DNA of 64,000 nucleotides from Liolophura sinensis (Eukaryota > Mollusca > Polyplacophora > Chitonida > Chitonidae). The notes beneath the pieces are model-generated. The model searched no databases, was not told the DNA's origin, and was given only the letters and a program-made list of their open reading frames with translations. Shown here in pieces: positions 12,332 to 23,047 of this stretch. The translations under genes were made by a program, and so were the position numbers. The number at the start of each line of letters is the position of its first letter. Positions within the stretch are counted from its first letter, which is position 1. The stretch lies in NCBI RefSeq assembly GCF_032854445.1, contig NC_088305.1, positions 6,701,606 to 6,765,605 of the forward strand, written 5' to 3'.

Positions 12332-12555
12332 CTCATAATACCGAGGATGGCTCATCTAATGTAGGCTTGTTCTCGAGGTAGACAATGGTCCCCTTAACAA
12401 TGTCGCAGACTTGAATACAGCTGTCGCTAGTGCGATTGCCACATTAATTCAGAGGTTATGTCAGATAACCAAAAAGGCGATGGTTTACCTTTGGCACCCC
12501 GAATTCCTTCATCCATAAGCCTAAGTGGGGAAAGGTGTAAATGGGAAACACCAAT

Positions 12556-12630
12556 ATTTATTTATTTATTTATTTATTTGATTACAACGAACTCAGGAAT
12601 ACTTCATTTATACGCCGGCGGCAAACAGAC
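12556..12630 (-). repeat. SINE A 3' fragment, inverted
   Basis: The ATTTATTTATTT run is the tail on the opposite strand. It is followed by GATTACAACGAACTCAGGAA, CTTCATTTATACG and CCGGCGGC, the reverse complement of the SINE A 3' end. Confidence 0.8.
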
Positions 12631-12830
12631 CAATCGAATAAATAGATGTTATTGGAACAGACAATGGTGCAAATTCAAAACGTATATGTATATCTGACAC
12701 ACGTAAATACAATGTTGTCATCTCAGATTTCAGGATAGCTACCCCCATACTCCATGACAACCAAGACGGTTTGCTAGTTTCTCTGTTTTACGTTATTCAG
12801 ATATTCATCCAATGTTGATAATTTATGCCA

Positions 12831-12955
12831 AGAAACAGACATTTGTTTACCAGTCGTCAATCAATTATGACTCTCCATGTCAATAATCCCAAGGCCAGTT
12901 CTCAGAACGACGTATAACACAAACCACCAACGAACTAAGAAAGTCTATAAAGTAC
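12831..12955 (-). repeat. Dispersed repeat E, inverted
   Basis: The + strand reads AACAGACATTTGTTTACCAG, TCAATAATCCCAAGGCCAG and AACGAACTAAGAAAGTCTAT. These are reverse complements of the repeat E blocks at 22472-22702 and 28838-28941. Confidence 0.65.
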
Positions 12956-12965
12956 GCGAGGAAAG

Positions 12966-14447
12966 ATGCAAGGTCTGTTCTAGGACTGAGTGAAATTAGC
13001 ACTCAAATCGTGTAAGGCATCCGGAATAGTTTGTGCTTTTTCATAGGTTCTAATTACAGATTTGAATGCAGTGTCAAATGTTTTAGCTGGTAAATATACC
13101 AACCTTACACCTGGTTGCATGACCAAGAAGATTTACTAAGTACGATGATAAAATCCAAGCAGAGATATATGTGAATACTTCACCGATACGTCTTGATATA
13201 CGTCGTCATGGTAAAGTTTATACAAAGAGGCGAATTCTCAACTATCATGTATGATGATGTATCTAATTTTACAGAACATGAGAGCGTAACAGAACAGATC
13301 ACGTAAACCGGATAAAGCCCGGAACACAGGACACAGGAACGTAACAAACGTCTTGCGAACAGAACACAGCCGAGTCTGCGGACGATCGATTGGAGAGCGC
13401 GTCTTCACTGGTGAGGAACTTATCGTCGCTGCTGACAAGCCAGTAAGACTCTTCATGACTCGTGAGATATATGCAGAATTTAAGAGAAGGAACGAGAAGT
13501 GGCTCAGTGGTAAGGAATTTCTGGATTTTCCAGCTCTTATTGTTTGAAGGGCCTTGGCGATAATTTGCTGTCAACGACGCTTGTTGACTAGTCTGGCAGC
13601 ATTAAGCTCGTTAACGACCACGTGTGATCCAAGTTCGTACGTCATACATGTTAATTCATTAGCTTGCCAATAGGTCGATAGATTAATTGTCTTACTCTTC
13701 TTTCCTCAATTGCACAGGTAAAGAATCAGATGATAAATACGTCATAACACCCAACACTATGATCCGGACGTTAAGGGAGATCGCGTAATAAAACATAGCC
13801 TGTCTTCACCGTCTCCTGTTGAAAGTGTCCTCGCCACTGAACGGGTCTTTCGAATTCCTCCTAATTATTATTTGGTATGTTTTACTCTCCTGATAATATT
13901 ACAAATCCTGCAAATCAAGAATTATGTGTCAGATACCCGTACATATGTTTTTGGCTTTGTTGGAGAGATTCTTCAGTGTGGAGTAAAAAAAATCTCCAGA
14001 AAACCGTGAAAAAAGTATAATAAAACAAGTACAAATTCATAATAGTTGAGATAAAAAATCATGCTGTCTACCCTTTAGAACCCTCGTTAACTGAGTGACT
14101 CATGTGAACAGATATATTTATTTAGTTATTTGATTTGTTTTTACGCCTTGCTCCAGGCGATACACATTTGTTTCTTAGAGAGTGTACAGAGCGACATACC
14201 TGTAAGGAGTTATATGTTACAACTGATAAAGAGAGAAAAACTGCTACGCTAACATATTGTTGATCCACCAATAAGTATAGTATAGTCCACAAGCTCAGAT
14301 ACTCCAAATAAACTGATGATTCGCAATATTGAAGTTTCATTATTTCTACACAGTTTGATTTGTCATCTTCATGAAGCCAATATGCAAGGAAGTGTGTAGT
14401 GAGTATATATAGAAAACGCCTGTAACAAAACCAGAGGATATCAGGAG
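12966..14447. other. Unassigned DNA; one weak open frame at 13353-13547
   Basis: The + strand frame at 13353-13547 lacks an ATG start (it opens at TTG). Its last ~45 codons, including FMTREIYAEFKRRNEKWLSG, look less repetitive than typical random frames and could be an exon remnant. I recognise no family. The rest is AT-rich with no repeat seen. Confidence 0.35.
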
Positions 14448-14514
14448 AATGAATGAATGATTATGGCTTATCGTCGCGTCGGCAATATTTCAGCCATGTC
14501 GTGGCGAGAACATA
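14448..14514 (-). repeat. Short repeat C copy, inverted
   Basis: GAATGAATGAATGA is followed by a TTTATCGTCGCG-like block, GGCAATATTTCAGCCATGTC and GTGGCGAGAACA. It is the reverse complement of copies at 23278-23330 and 23634-23678. Confidence 0.8.
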
Positions 14515-14574
14515 TTTAAATCAAGAAACAGTGATTTAAATCAAGAAACAGTGATTTAAATCAAGAAACAGTGA
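14515..14574. repeat. 20-bp tandem repeat, three copies
   Basis: Three identical TTTAAATCAAGAAACAGTGA-type units sit directly at the edge of the inverted repeat C copy. Confidence 0.9.
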
Positions 14575-15244
14575 CCTGATTGAAAACAGGTTTTCGATGT
14601 GATATAGATAAATCTCGAAAACCATAATATTTATATATAGATATATCTTTTCTGGGAAATTATATGCATATAGACATGTATATTAATGACGAACTAGACA
14701 GCGATAGAGTAGAAACGACCAATGAAAAAGTGAGTAATTTATCAGAAAAGCTGGAGTTGACAACTATGAAACTAGACTCGAACTTTCGACCTAATTCATC
14801 TCTGGTCAAAGAACTTCCGCCAGCAGACAAGCTCACTAATATTTATAAGCATTACTAACATTTGGGTCACGAGTGAGTTTTATTACGTAGGTTGTACATA
14901 CATGATTATATATTCTTAAACACCCACATTCACGAATTTCGTACACCGTGTAAATCATGTAAAGAATTGTACAAAGGCTTTACACTGAACGATGTGCTAG
15001 AAATAGTCACATGGACAATATCTTCAGAACGACTTTCCGAACTAGTCTGCGACAAATCAATACAGGGAGTGGCCATAGTGCGATTGCACAGGCGACAAAC
15101 CTCCCGCGCACACAACGAGCACAGATCTAATCCCTCCGTTGTACATCTGACGCCTTGTAAGGGAAGCCAAATTATCTCCGAGTACAGTATGGTTCTGTCA
15201 TGCAAAGTACTCTCATTTCCACTGCTGAAAATAAGCCAAATATG
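14575..15244. other. Unassigned DNA with small open frames
   Basis: A 64-codon ATG frame at 14664-14858 (+) is strongly hydrophilic and contains a GTGAGT donor-like site, but has no homology I recognise. The 120-codon frames on both strands at 14892-15298 run into the adjacent minisatellite and are not convincing genes. Confidence 0.35.
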
Positions 15245-15840
15245 GGTCGTGTAAGTCATGTGTATTACGCAATGTACTGGACAATGTACTGGAAACACGG
15301 TCCGCCAATTATGGGTTATGTCCAGTGCAATGTACTGGAGACACGGTCCGCCTAACGTGGGTCATGTAAGTCGTGTATTATGCAATTTACTGGAAACACT
15401 GTCCGCCAAATATAGGTCATGTGTATTACGCAATGTACTGGAAACAATGTCCGACAAATATGGGCTATGTAAGTCGTGTATTACACAATGTACTGGAAAC
15501 ACGGTCCGACAAATATGGGTTATGTAAGTCGTGTATTACACAATGTACTGGAAACACGGTCCGCCAGATATGGGTCATGTAAGTCAAGTGTACTTTGAAG
15601 TGTTCTATAAACATGGTCCGCCAAATATGGGTCATGTAAGTCGTGCATTACGCAATGTACTGGAAACATGGTCCGCCAAATGTGAGTCATGTAAGTCAGG
15701 TGTATAGGGCAATATATCGGAAACACAGTCCGCCAAATATGTAAGTCAGGTGTATAGGGCAATATACCCGAAACACGGTCCGCCAGATATGAGTCTTGAA
15801 AGTCATGTGCATAAGACGATGTACCGGAAACAAGAAGACA
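15245..15840. repeat. 55-bp minisatellite, about 10 copies
   Basis: The unit contains GTACTGGAAACACGGTCCGC, CAAATATGGGTCATGTAAGT and CGTGTATTACGCAAT. The TACTGG block recurs at 15491 and 15546, a 55-bp period. Monomers differ by scattered substitutions and small gaps, with the cleanest copies in the middle. Long open frames appear on both strands because monomers are poor in stop codons; they are not evidence of protein. Confidence 0.93.
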
Positions 15841-16437
15841 TTTAATTGCAACAATGTTGACATAGAAGAAAGGCGTATTAACATTCATGAACAATTAACG
15901 TATGGAAGTCATAAATGAGGTGTGTTAGGTAGGCTATTTTCACTTCCACTTTTATGCTTCACACAGTGGAATACTGTAGCAACACCAACCAATGACGCAA
16001 AGTGATACATGATGAAAATTAAACAATTCGGTCTTAAAGAAACCATTTTCAAGAAAGATCGAAAATTTTTGAAAAATAAAATAAAAATATTAAATCATGA
16101 TACTCAGCGTTACAACATTACATATTTCTGTTTTAAACCATTTTCAAGTATAAATGAGTGTATAAATAAGTGTTGAAAATGGTTTAAATAAAAGGAAACA
16201 TTGAATCATGTATCTCGTGATTTGTTGAATTTGTCACAGTAGAGTATATCGAAATGTTGGATTTCTCGGCCTCAAATAAGGTGATAGAGATGTGGGTTGT
16301 ATGACATTTAGCAAACGACGTGATGAGAATTTGTCGTTTTCGTACTTCAGGTTATGTTTACCTGCTTCTATGAAGTCTACCACTTTGTTTCCATCATAGG
16401 GACGACGTCTTCTGGCACCAGACAGACCACAATACTG
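15841..16437. other. AT-rich DNA with a perfect 16-bp hairpin
   Basis: TTTAAACCATTTTCAA at 16132-16147 and its exact reverse complement at 16173-16188 enclose a 25-base loop. A partial direct copy of the left arm (AACCATTTTCAAG) lies near 16041. No coding sequence is recognised. Confidence 0.7.
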
Positions 16438-16459
16438 TCACAATATGGCTGCAATATCA
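16438..16459 (+). repeat. Short repeat C fragment
   Basis: CACAATATGGCTGCAATATC matches the start of repeat C and runs straight into a SINE A fragment. Confidence 0.5.
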
Positions 16460-16467
16460 TTGACCCT

Positions 16468-16602
16468 CTCCGGTCTTATGCGGAAAGGCCTATCAGCAAC
16501 CTGTGTATGGTCGTGGGTTTTCCCCGGGGTCTGTTCGGTTCTTTTTCCCACCGTAATCCTGGTCACTGTTAAGTAAAACACCAATCAAATAAGTTAATCA
16601 GA
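16468..16602 (+). repeat. SINE A fragment
   Basis: CGGAAAGGCCTATCAGCAAC, GTATGGTCGTGGGTTTTCCC, the CCCACCGTAATCCTGG block and AAAACACCAATCAAATAAG. The block CGTATAAGTGAAATATTCTT has been deleted internally. It faces an inverted copy at 16639. Confidence 0.85.
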
Positions 16603-16638
16603 TCAAATATCTGGAGATAATGCCAAACCGCTGTACAA

Positions 16639-16770
16639 ATTTATTTATCTATTTGTTTTACGCTGTACTCAAGAATATTTCACTTATATGACGGCGGCCA
16701 GCATTATGGTGGGAGGAAACCGGGTTCTCTGCCAGGGAGAAACCCACGACCCGCAGGTTGTTGCTAGACC
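16639..16770 (-). repeat. SINE A fragment, inverted
   Basis: ATTTATTTATCTATTTG tail, TTTTACGCTGTACTCAAGAA, CGGCGGCCAGCATTATGGTG and AACCCACGACCCGCAGGTTG. It forms a tail-to-tail pair with the copy 36 bp away at 16468-16602. Confidence 0.9.
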
Positions 16771-17974
16771 CTGCTGTGCAAATAACCCAGTTCAAGAAAA
16801 CACTAAACTCAAGTACGACAAAGATGAAATGTGGTTCTCGTGAACACATCTTGATTGGGTCAACCACAACTTGGAATATTGCCCTGTGCTAAGAATCGAG
16901 TCAGGGATATACATGTATATATACCGAGAAGCTATTTTAAAGTTTTACGTATGACCAGACAGGTAATTGGATGTTTCCATCACGAGGCAGACCGCCGCTC
17001 GTGTGGGACACTCTCTAATCGCGGAAATACCAATGACATTAATTTCTTAAAATAGATACGTCTGCAAAATGTCTGGTAATCAATCAAAATGAATTATTGA
17101 TTATTCAAACGTTAAAGAGAAGGACAGGAAAAACCAACGTGCTGAAAAGTGATGTTTAACTATGCTTATATCGTCACATACCTAATTACCAGCCGAATGT
17201 AACTTTACAATAGCATTTTTGCCCTACGCAGTTAATCAAATACAAGATTTATCTTGTGCCACGTTGGCGTTTATCAAGCGCTGGATCTCTTGCAAGGCGT
17301 AGCAGGGGCTTTGTTAATGGGAGAGTCGGATTATCTACCAGCCGAATCTCGACGTCTAAATTGCTTCACTTTGTCTCTGAAAGACGTACCGGAAATTTGC
17401 TTCCGAAAGTGAGCGGGATAGGAATTACCTTAAACAGCAATGGCGCCTCATTATCGAATATAACATCTTATCTGTTTTAAAAGTTCAAACTTTACGAGCG
17501 TCATTTTTCATGTTCTTGAAAACGTCGGAAGACAATAATAAAACAGACCTATACTTTTCTCTATCGCGAGGGTAAGGTGCATTATGAGTAGTTAATTAAT
17601 TTTAGAAAGCATTGTACGATATCCAGAGAAGACACATGTAAGTCTACGCCTGCTTTCATAAATAACAGATTTGTTTTTAATTTGGTCCTGCGATAGGAAA
17701 TTATGAACACAGTTCCAAATAAGAAAAAGAAAGAAAAAATAACGTTTGTATTGTTCTTGATCGTTAGACACATTATACCGTTCTGGGTATAAATACGTTG
17801 TCCTCAGCACAGGTCAACAAAGACAGTAGATTCGATAGCCAAAGATAGCATCATCAATTACAGGAATCACACAGGGAGGGTAAGGTAAGGTACAGGTACA
17901 GATTTGGCCTTCTGTGAACGACGCTAATGTAAACATATTTCTGAACATACACGTTTAAATATAAAACATTTTTA
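16771..17974. other. Unassigned DNA, no gene recognised
   Basis: A G+C-richer patch at 17256-17480 is open for 74 codons (+) without recognisable homology. A short GGTAAGGTAAGG iteration occurs near 17880. Confidence 0.45.
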
Positions 17975-18215
17975 CATAAACGGTAAAACAAGAGCATCAA
18001 CGACAATGTCCATGGTCACACGTAAACGGTGAAATAGGGCCCCAATTTACCTCAGTTAGGCTTGTACTTGGACTGTTCAAGCAATTGCTTAAATCGTAGA
18101 AAATTACACGTCTCCTAGCAGAATTAGATGCAAAACAAAATGCAGTAACATTAATTGCAACTTATTAGACGTCAGTGATCTAGAATTAACCAACACTGTA
18201 ACGTCGAAATGTTAC
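17975..18215 (+). repeat. Dispersed repeat D, diverged full copy
   Basis: GGTAAAACAAGAGCATCAAC, GGTCACACGTAAACGGTGAA, CCTCAGTTAGGCTTGTACTT, GCAGAATTAGATGCAAAAC and CAACTTATTAGACGTCA occur in the same order as other D copies. Confidence 0.75.
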
Positions 18216-19330
18216 AATAGAATCGTGTCGAAGATCATGTTGGACTTTAGTCGTCGAGAACTCAAGATAATGGGAAATAGCTTTCCAGGGGATAGTTTAT
18301 TTGATAACGTGCTAAATAATCAAATCTAAGGAGGAAAACTAAACCCTTGGAGACTCATATTACCGGTGTTTAAAGATGTGTTTGCTGTAATTCTCAATAA
18401 ACAAAAACAACCTGGCAGCGGACAGCTATCTACCCACTATCTCGTCTCCTAGCAAAATATAATCGAATAAATGAGTTCAAATCTCAATAATTCGCAATTA
18501 TTGGAAACCTTGTTTAGACCAGTATGACCATAGCTTTTATTCGTGAAGCTGTTGTAGCTGATAACTCTGGAAATATCTTTTAAAGTTAAGGGGAAACCAG
18601 AGAAAACTGGATTCGAACTTGCGAACTTACTGGGCAAGAGGACTAATCGGCTACGTCATGAGTCAACAATGCTTCCCTAAATAAACTGTATAAGAGGAAT
18701 TTGATCATGTTCATATCTAGATATTATATCACTTGATTGTAAAACATGACATTTATATATCGATGTGTCTGTCTAATGCTGACGAAGGTTAGCGGACTTC
18801 CTTGTGCGTTGTACACCTCAGAGTAGCTTTGTTTCTCTCCCGTGTGATGGTATGAGGAAAACTCGAGTTTGGGGGGTAATTAATACAGTCTGGTGAGTAT
18901 AGGTATCTGTTGCCGATCAAACGTATTGATCTAAATGTCAAACCTTTATAGAATGCCCATGGGACGCTCGGGGAATAGTTCACGAGACCGGAAAACTGTT
19001 ATTTTCTGTTTAGCACCACGGCGAAAAATTTGTCTTCAGTTAACTAGCCTTGCGTGCTCTAGCAGAGCTGGTCAGTTTGTTTAGTGCTAACAAGAAGACC
19101 AGATTGATACAAAGCGTAATTCCCAACGAGACTTAATAATACAGACTTCAATTCGATCCCACACTCGTGATTTCCCTTCTCCTTGGTGATTTGGTTGGAA
19201 TATAAGCTGGCGACGTCACTATATGCACAACAAAATTGCCTGCCTGTTGAAATGTGGCTGTCTCCACAGACAACGCCAGCGATATTAAACAAACTGTGGG
19301 CCCCTATAGTGATCTGTGTGCCAGCGCCAA
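18216..19330. other. Unassigned DNA, no gene recognised
   Basis: No recognised repeat or homology-supported open frame; frames here are below 80 codons. Confidence 0.45.
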
Positions 19331-19513
19331 GCAGCCTCCCATCAATGCGGCGGTTCTGAGTTCAGCTCATGCTAGCTTCCTCTCCAGTCGTAAGTGGGAA
19401 GGTCTGTCAGCAACTGGTGAATTTATATGTTTCGATGCATAGATTCTCCCGGTTACCACCCACCATAATGCTGGCCTCCGTCGTATAAGTGAAATATTAT
19501 TGAGTTAGGCGTA
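19331..19513 (+). repeat. SINE A, nearly complete
   Basis: Contains CCTCCCATCAATGCGGCGG, TTCAGCTCATGCTAGCTTCC, TGGGAAGGTCTGTCAGCAAC, ACCACCCACCATAATGCTGG and CGTCGTATAAGTGAAATATT. The centre has been replaced by unrelated bases around TTTATATGTTTCGATGCAT. Confidence 0.88.
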
Positions 19514-19514
19514 G

Positions 19515-19742
19515 TGTGTTTTACGCTGTAGTCAAAAATATTTCTCTAATTCGACGGTGTCAAATATTATGGTGCGAGAAAAAAAATTTTTGAAACCCAC
19601 GACAATCAATCCGCAGGTAACTGGTTCCCACGTGCAACCGGAGAGGAAGCCGGCATGCCCCCGCCGGCCTCGAACTCACAGCAACCGCACAGGTACCTGA
19701 GACTGTGCTGAGCTAGCAATCTAACAACTCGGCCTCGGAACC
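19515..19742 (-). repeat. SINE A, nearly complete, inverted
   Basis: Starts TGTGTTTTACGCTGTAGTCA and runs to the tRNA-like head at its right end (GAACTCACAGCAACCGCAC, CTCGGCCTCGGAACCC). It abuts the + copy at 19331-19513 tail to tail, giving a palindrome-like arrangement of about 410 bp. Confidence 0.88.
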
Positions 19743-19829
19743 CTCACTTCTACAGCAGGATACAGATTCTAAGCTGTCGTATATAGTGATGTGTCTTTTC
19801 GCTCAGAGCATTTTGTGTTACTGATTTTA

Positions 19830-19850
19830 ATTTTTTTTTCTCTCTTTCAG
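19830..19850 (+). other. Candidate 3' splice site
   Basis: A run of T, then TCTCTCTTTCAG, immediately precedes the transposon-type open frame at 19859. It is a strong polypyrimidine tract plus AG; use as a splice acceptor is inferred. Confidence 0.5.
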
Positions 19851-19858
19851 AGTTAATT

Positions 19859-19996
19859 ATGGCTAATAAACTAACAGTACAAGAGAGAGTTGAATTGATT
19901 TATATGTTTGGAACAGATGGGGCAACACACCGCTCTGTAGCTCAAGCATTCAACCTCAACCTGGATGGTGCGCGACTTCTGGGACACCCTGTATAA
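19859..19996 (+). pseudogene. Truncated transposon helix-turn-helix ORF fragment
   Basis: This 45-codon frame starts at the ATG eight bases after a strong splice-acceptor-like tract. The N-terminal ~32 residues, containing TVQERVELIYMFG and ATHRSVAQAFN, read like the helix-turn-helix DNA-binding start of transposable-element ORFs found in invertebrate genomes (DUF4817-like; recalled, not searched). After that the frame runs through GCGCGACTTCTGGGACACCC TGTAT, which resembles an element terminus rather than coding sequence, and stops. The remainder of the ORF is absent, so this is a dead fragment. Alternatively it is a terminal exon captured by a host transcript; nothing nearby supports that. 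Confidence 0.45.
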
Positions 19997-19999
19997 ACA

Positions 20000-21514
20000 T
20001 ACTAGCATGGTACGCGATTTGAATACTGACTATTTTGACTTTATATACTTTCTTAGTTCTGTACTGGTTCTTTGTACTTTGGTGCAACGCTAACGCGCTG
20101 AACACCGAGCATGGTAGGCATTGACTATGGCGTTATGCAACAATTTAATTAATACACATGCAGTTGTCAGCATGTTTATGACCACTGTATATCTGAACAT
20201 AGAAACTAAATTGAAGATATTTTGCAGAGCTGTTCATTGTGACTCTGACATGCGTCTTTGGAATTTTAAAATGTATACTAAATATTTTCAATACTTTCTT
20301 TAATTTGAATATTAATCATTTTAATTTACATACCTGGTGTCCGCTGGGTTCTTCCAGGTCTCCTCCACCTTTATGAATAAATAAATAAATGAATTTGAAA
20401 TACTGAATTACATGTTGTAGCCAAGGCAGGAGGAGTGCTACAGCTCAACAACTATAGTTAAGGTCTCCGGAACGTACAAGATTGTCGTTCATATATTCGG
20501 TTCTTTCTAAGATCTATATTGGCTTATATTGGCTAAGAGTTTTATTTGGTGCATGGGCTACACATCACATGTGAATAATCCAACTGGCTTTTCACAATAC
20601 CGTTAACGACAAAATGGTACGCAGTGATAACTTGTACGGGGTGAAAAGCAGATCTCAAGTTTATAACTTTATAAAAGCGTTGGTATATTTCTGGGCTAGA
20701 TAATCAATCAAGGCGTCAAGATTTATATCCTGCTGCCTGAGGTTAGTGAAAAAAACACATAAGGTTTTGCTGGATCTCTTTTATCAATGGGACAGCGAAT
20801 ACAACTACAGACTTCACAGGGACATTGAAGTATCATTCAATTCACCAGAGGCGCATTACCCTCCAGCGTTTAGTTGCAATGTTTCAAAGTTTAAACTTCA
20901 TGCCGTAAGGCTTCTCTGCCTTCGAGGTAATGTGGTTTAGTTGAAATCCATGTGTAATAGCGTGCCACCTAGGAGCAAAGCCATTCGCAAAAGGTTAACA
21001 GTTTGTAAGAAATGTTATGCATTAAACCTGTTTACTGCATTTCTCAAAGGAACGTATAGGTATCTTTCTGCCCCCCCCCTCCCCCCACCCCCAACCATCA
21101 CCACCAGCAGGCCCTGTGCCAAATGACATGCTGAAAACAACAGTTTATACATCGACATAACACAACGGATCAATGACTCGGCTATTCCCATACCAAACAT
21201 AAAGTATATTTACCGTGACTGCTTCAATAAATATTTATCTCTTCTCACTTTCAGAATCTTCATTCAGAAATATTGCCCGAGTGATTCGATGGGGAAAATT
21301 TTACTCCAATAGACGTTCAGAAGTTTTGTACTTTGCTCAGGCAAAAATTTGACACCGTCATTTGGGGCTCATTTTGCATTCTAAGAGAGTAACCGGTGAT
21401 TAGCAGGTAAGCGTCCTGTGTTGCATGTTATCTCTGCGTGGCTTGCGTTTGTGATTAATCTGTAAATCAGTTATGGATCAGATTACACTGAAAACGGTAA
21501 AACCATCAGTCAAG
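20000..21514. other. Unassigned DNA; short E-like block and C-rich tract
   Basis: TATACTTTCTTAGTTCTGTA near 20043 matches a piece of repeat E. A C-rich tract lies at 21071-21096. No homology-supported reading frame is seen. Confidence 0.45.
21071..21096 (-). other. Potential G-quadruplex tract
   Basis: Runs of 9, 6 and 5 cytosines separated by single bases, followed by AACC. The - strand therefore has long G-runs able to form a quadruplex, splitting the 9-run. Structure is inferred from base runs only. Confidence 0.6.
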
Positions 21515-21771
21515 GGTCCCCGTGGCCGAGGTGGTTAGCACCCCAGCGAAGCCCAATGACCCAGGCGTTCCTTAACAATGCCTTCGCTGGGAGTTCATGT
21601 GTCGTTCACGCTGGCATCTATCCCGGTCGCGCATGGGAAGGTCTTGCAGCAAACTGCTGATGTTCGTGGATTTCCCACGGGCTCTGTCCGATTTCCTCCC
21701 ACCATAGCGCTGGTCACCGTCGTATAATTGAAACATTCTTGAGTACCGCCAATCGAGTCAATAGATAAATA
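21515..21771 (+). repeat. SINE A, full-length with tRNA-like head
   Basis: The head GGTCCCCGTGGCCGAGGTGG TTAGCA resembles a Leu/Ser-type tRNA 5' half with an A-box. It is followed by AATGACCCAGGCGTTCC, TGGGAAGGTCTTGCAGCAA, TTTCCTCCCACCATAGCGCT, CGTCGTATAATTGAAACATT and an ATAGATAAATAAA tail. Confidence 0.9.
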
Positions 21772-21879
21772 AAACCATCAATCTTGGTACTTGATCTAAC
21801 GTGTATTCTAAGAGAACTAACCTTAACTAACTTAAGGCTGTCTCCGTGGCGTCATATACGGTCTTGGTGAGTGATGATT

Positions 21880-22122
21880 TGTTGGCTGTCATGTCTGGTG
21901 TCAATAATACAATGACTGGATGAGCCATCATATCAGGTGTCCGCATACAATGACTGGTTAGACCGTTAAGTCAGGTGTCCGTATATAATGACTTGTTGGG
22001 CTGTCATGTTAGGCGTCTGTAACCAATGATTAGTTGTATAGTCCTGCCTGATGTCGGTAATCAACGGTTGGTTGGGCCGTCATGTCAGGTGTCCATATAC
22101 AATGACTGATTGGGTCATTGTG
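21880..22122. repeat. ~39-bp minisatellite, about six diverged copies
   Basis: Units share TCAGGTGTCCGTATACAATG, ACTGGTTGGG and CCGTCATG. Copies are diverged and vary in length. A solitary relative (GTGTCAATATAATGACTGGG) occurs at 23153, beyond the 16-bp array. Confidence 0.8.
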
Positions 22123-22471
22123 TCTCCTATTTTCTGCGTGAATTTTTAATCGAAATACAAATATTTTCGATTACTGATACCTGGGATTGAATGCAAATAT
22201 TCAACATCACGACTCTGTGATCATTCGTTCATTTTGGCGAGTTTTATGTTCTACCCTTAACATTTAGATGTTTAAATAGGGAGACATGTGAGGCAAAAAT
22301 ATGCTGATTAAACAGTGATGTGTACTTGCAAACCCATGCGCATGAACTTCTGGTCATGACAGGAAAAGGCATTGTTACCAGAGGGATTCGTACCAGCACT
22401 CCGTGATAACAAAGAAGTCTATGCACAATTCGGACAACTGGCAGGGAACACGCTGTGAATATTGATGTCAT

Positions 22472-22702
22472 TCACTCGTCTACAATATTCCTTGCGTCTT
22501 TCCAACATCATTGAAAACTGTTGACTGCTTCTCTTTGTATGAACTCGTCTTAATTACATACTACATGTATATACACTTTCTCACTTCTTGGTGGCTTGTG
22601 TCGAAAGTGGTTTGGGGGAATTGTCATTGTTATTATTGACCTGGAACGTGTGTTTTGGTTGACGGCTGGTATACGAACGTGCGTTTCGACACATAGATCC
22701 AC
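22472..22702 (+). repeat. Dispersed repeat E, longest copy
   Basis: Blocks in order: ATTCCTTGCGTCTTTCCAAC, TTGACTGCTTCTCTTTGTAT, ACACTTTCTCACTTCTTGGT, GGGAATTGTCATTGTTATTA, TTGGTTGACGGCTGGTATAC and GCGTTTCGACACATAGATCC. Related copies are at 11590 (+), 28838 (+), 12831 (-), 53505 (-) and 56580 (-). No coding homology is seen. Confidence 0.75.
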
Positions 22703-22765
22703 AAAACTCTACAAGGTTACTCTCACACACAAGCACGACCACCATTTATATATGACATTCTGCAA

Positions 22766-23047
22766 CAGACCGCTTCTACAATGGACCACTTCTGCAAAGG
22801 ACTACTTCTACAACGGACCACTTCTGCAAAGGACTACTTCTACAACGGACCACTTCTGCAAAGGACTACTTCTACAACGGACCACTTCTGCAAAGGACTA
22901 CTTCTACAACGGACTGCATCTACAACGAGCCGATTCTACAAAGAGCCGCTTCTACAACGGGCCGCTTCTATAACCCACCGCTTCTGTGACCGACCGCTTC
23001 TAGAGACTACCGCTTCTTCAGCCGACCGCTTCTACAACCGACCGCCT
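22766..23047 (+). repeat. 16-bp minisatellite, about 17 copies
   Basis: Units alternate between GGACCACTTCTGCAAA and GGACTACTTCTACAAC in the left half, giving a 32-bp dimer (the CAACGG block recurs at 22811 and 22843). They become single GACCGCTTCTACAACC-like 16-mers to the right. The monomer contains no stop codon on the + strand in any frame, and 16 is not a multiple of three, so all frames stay open. The 125- and 139-codon frames here are by-products of that. Confidence 0.95.
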
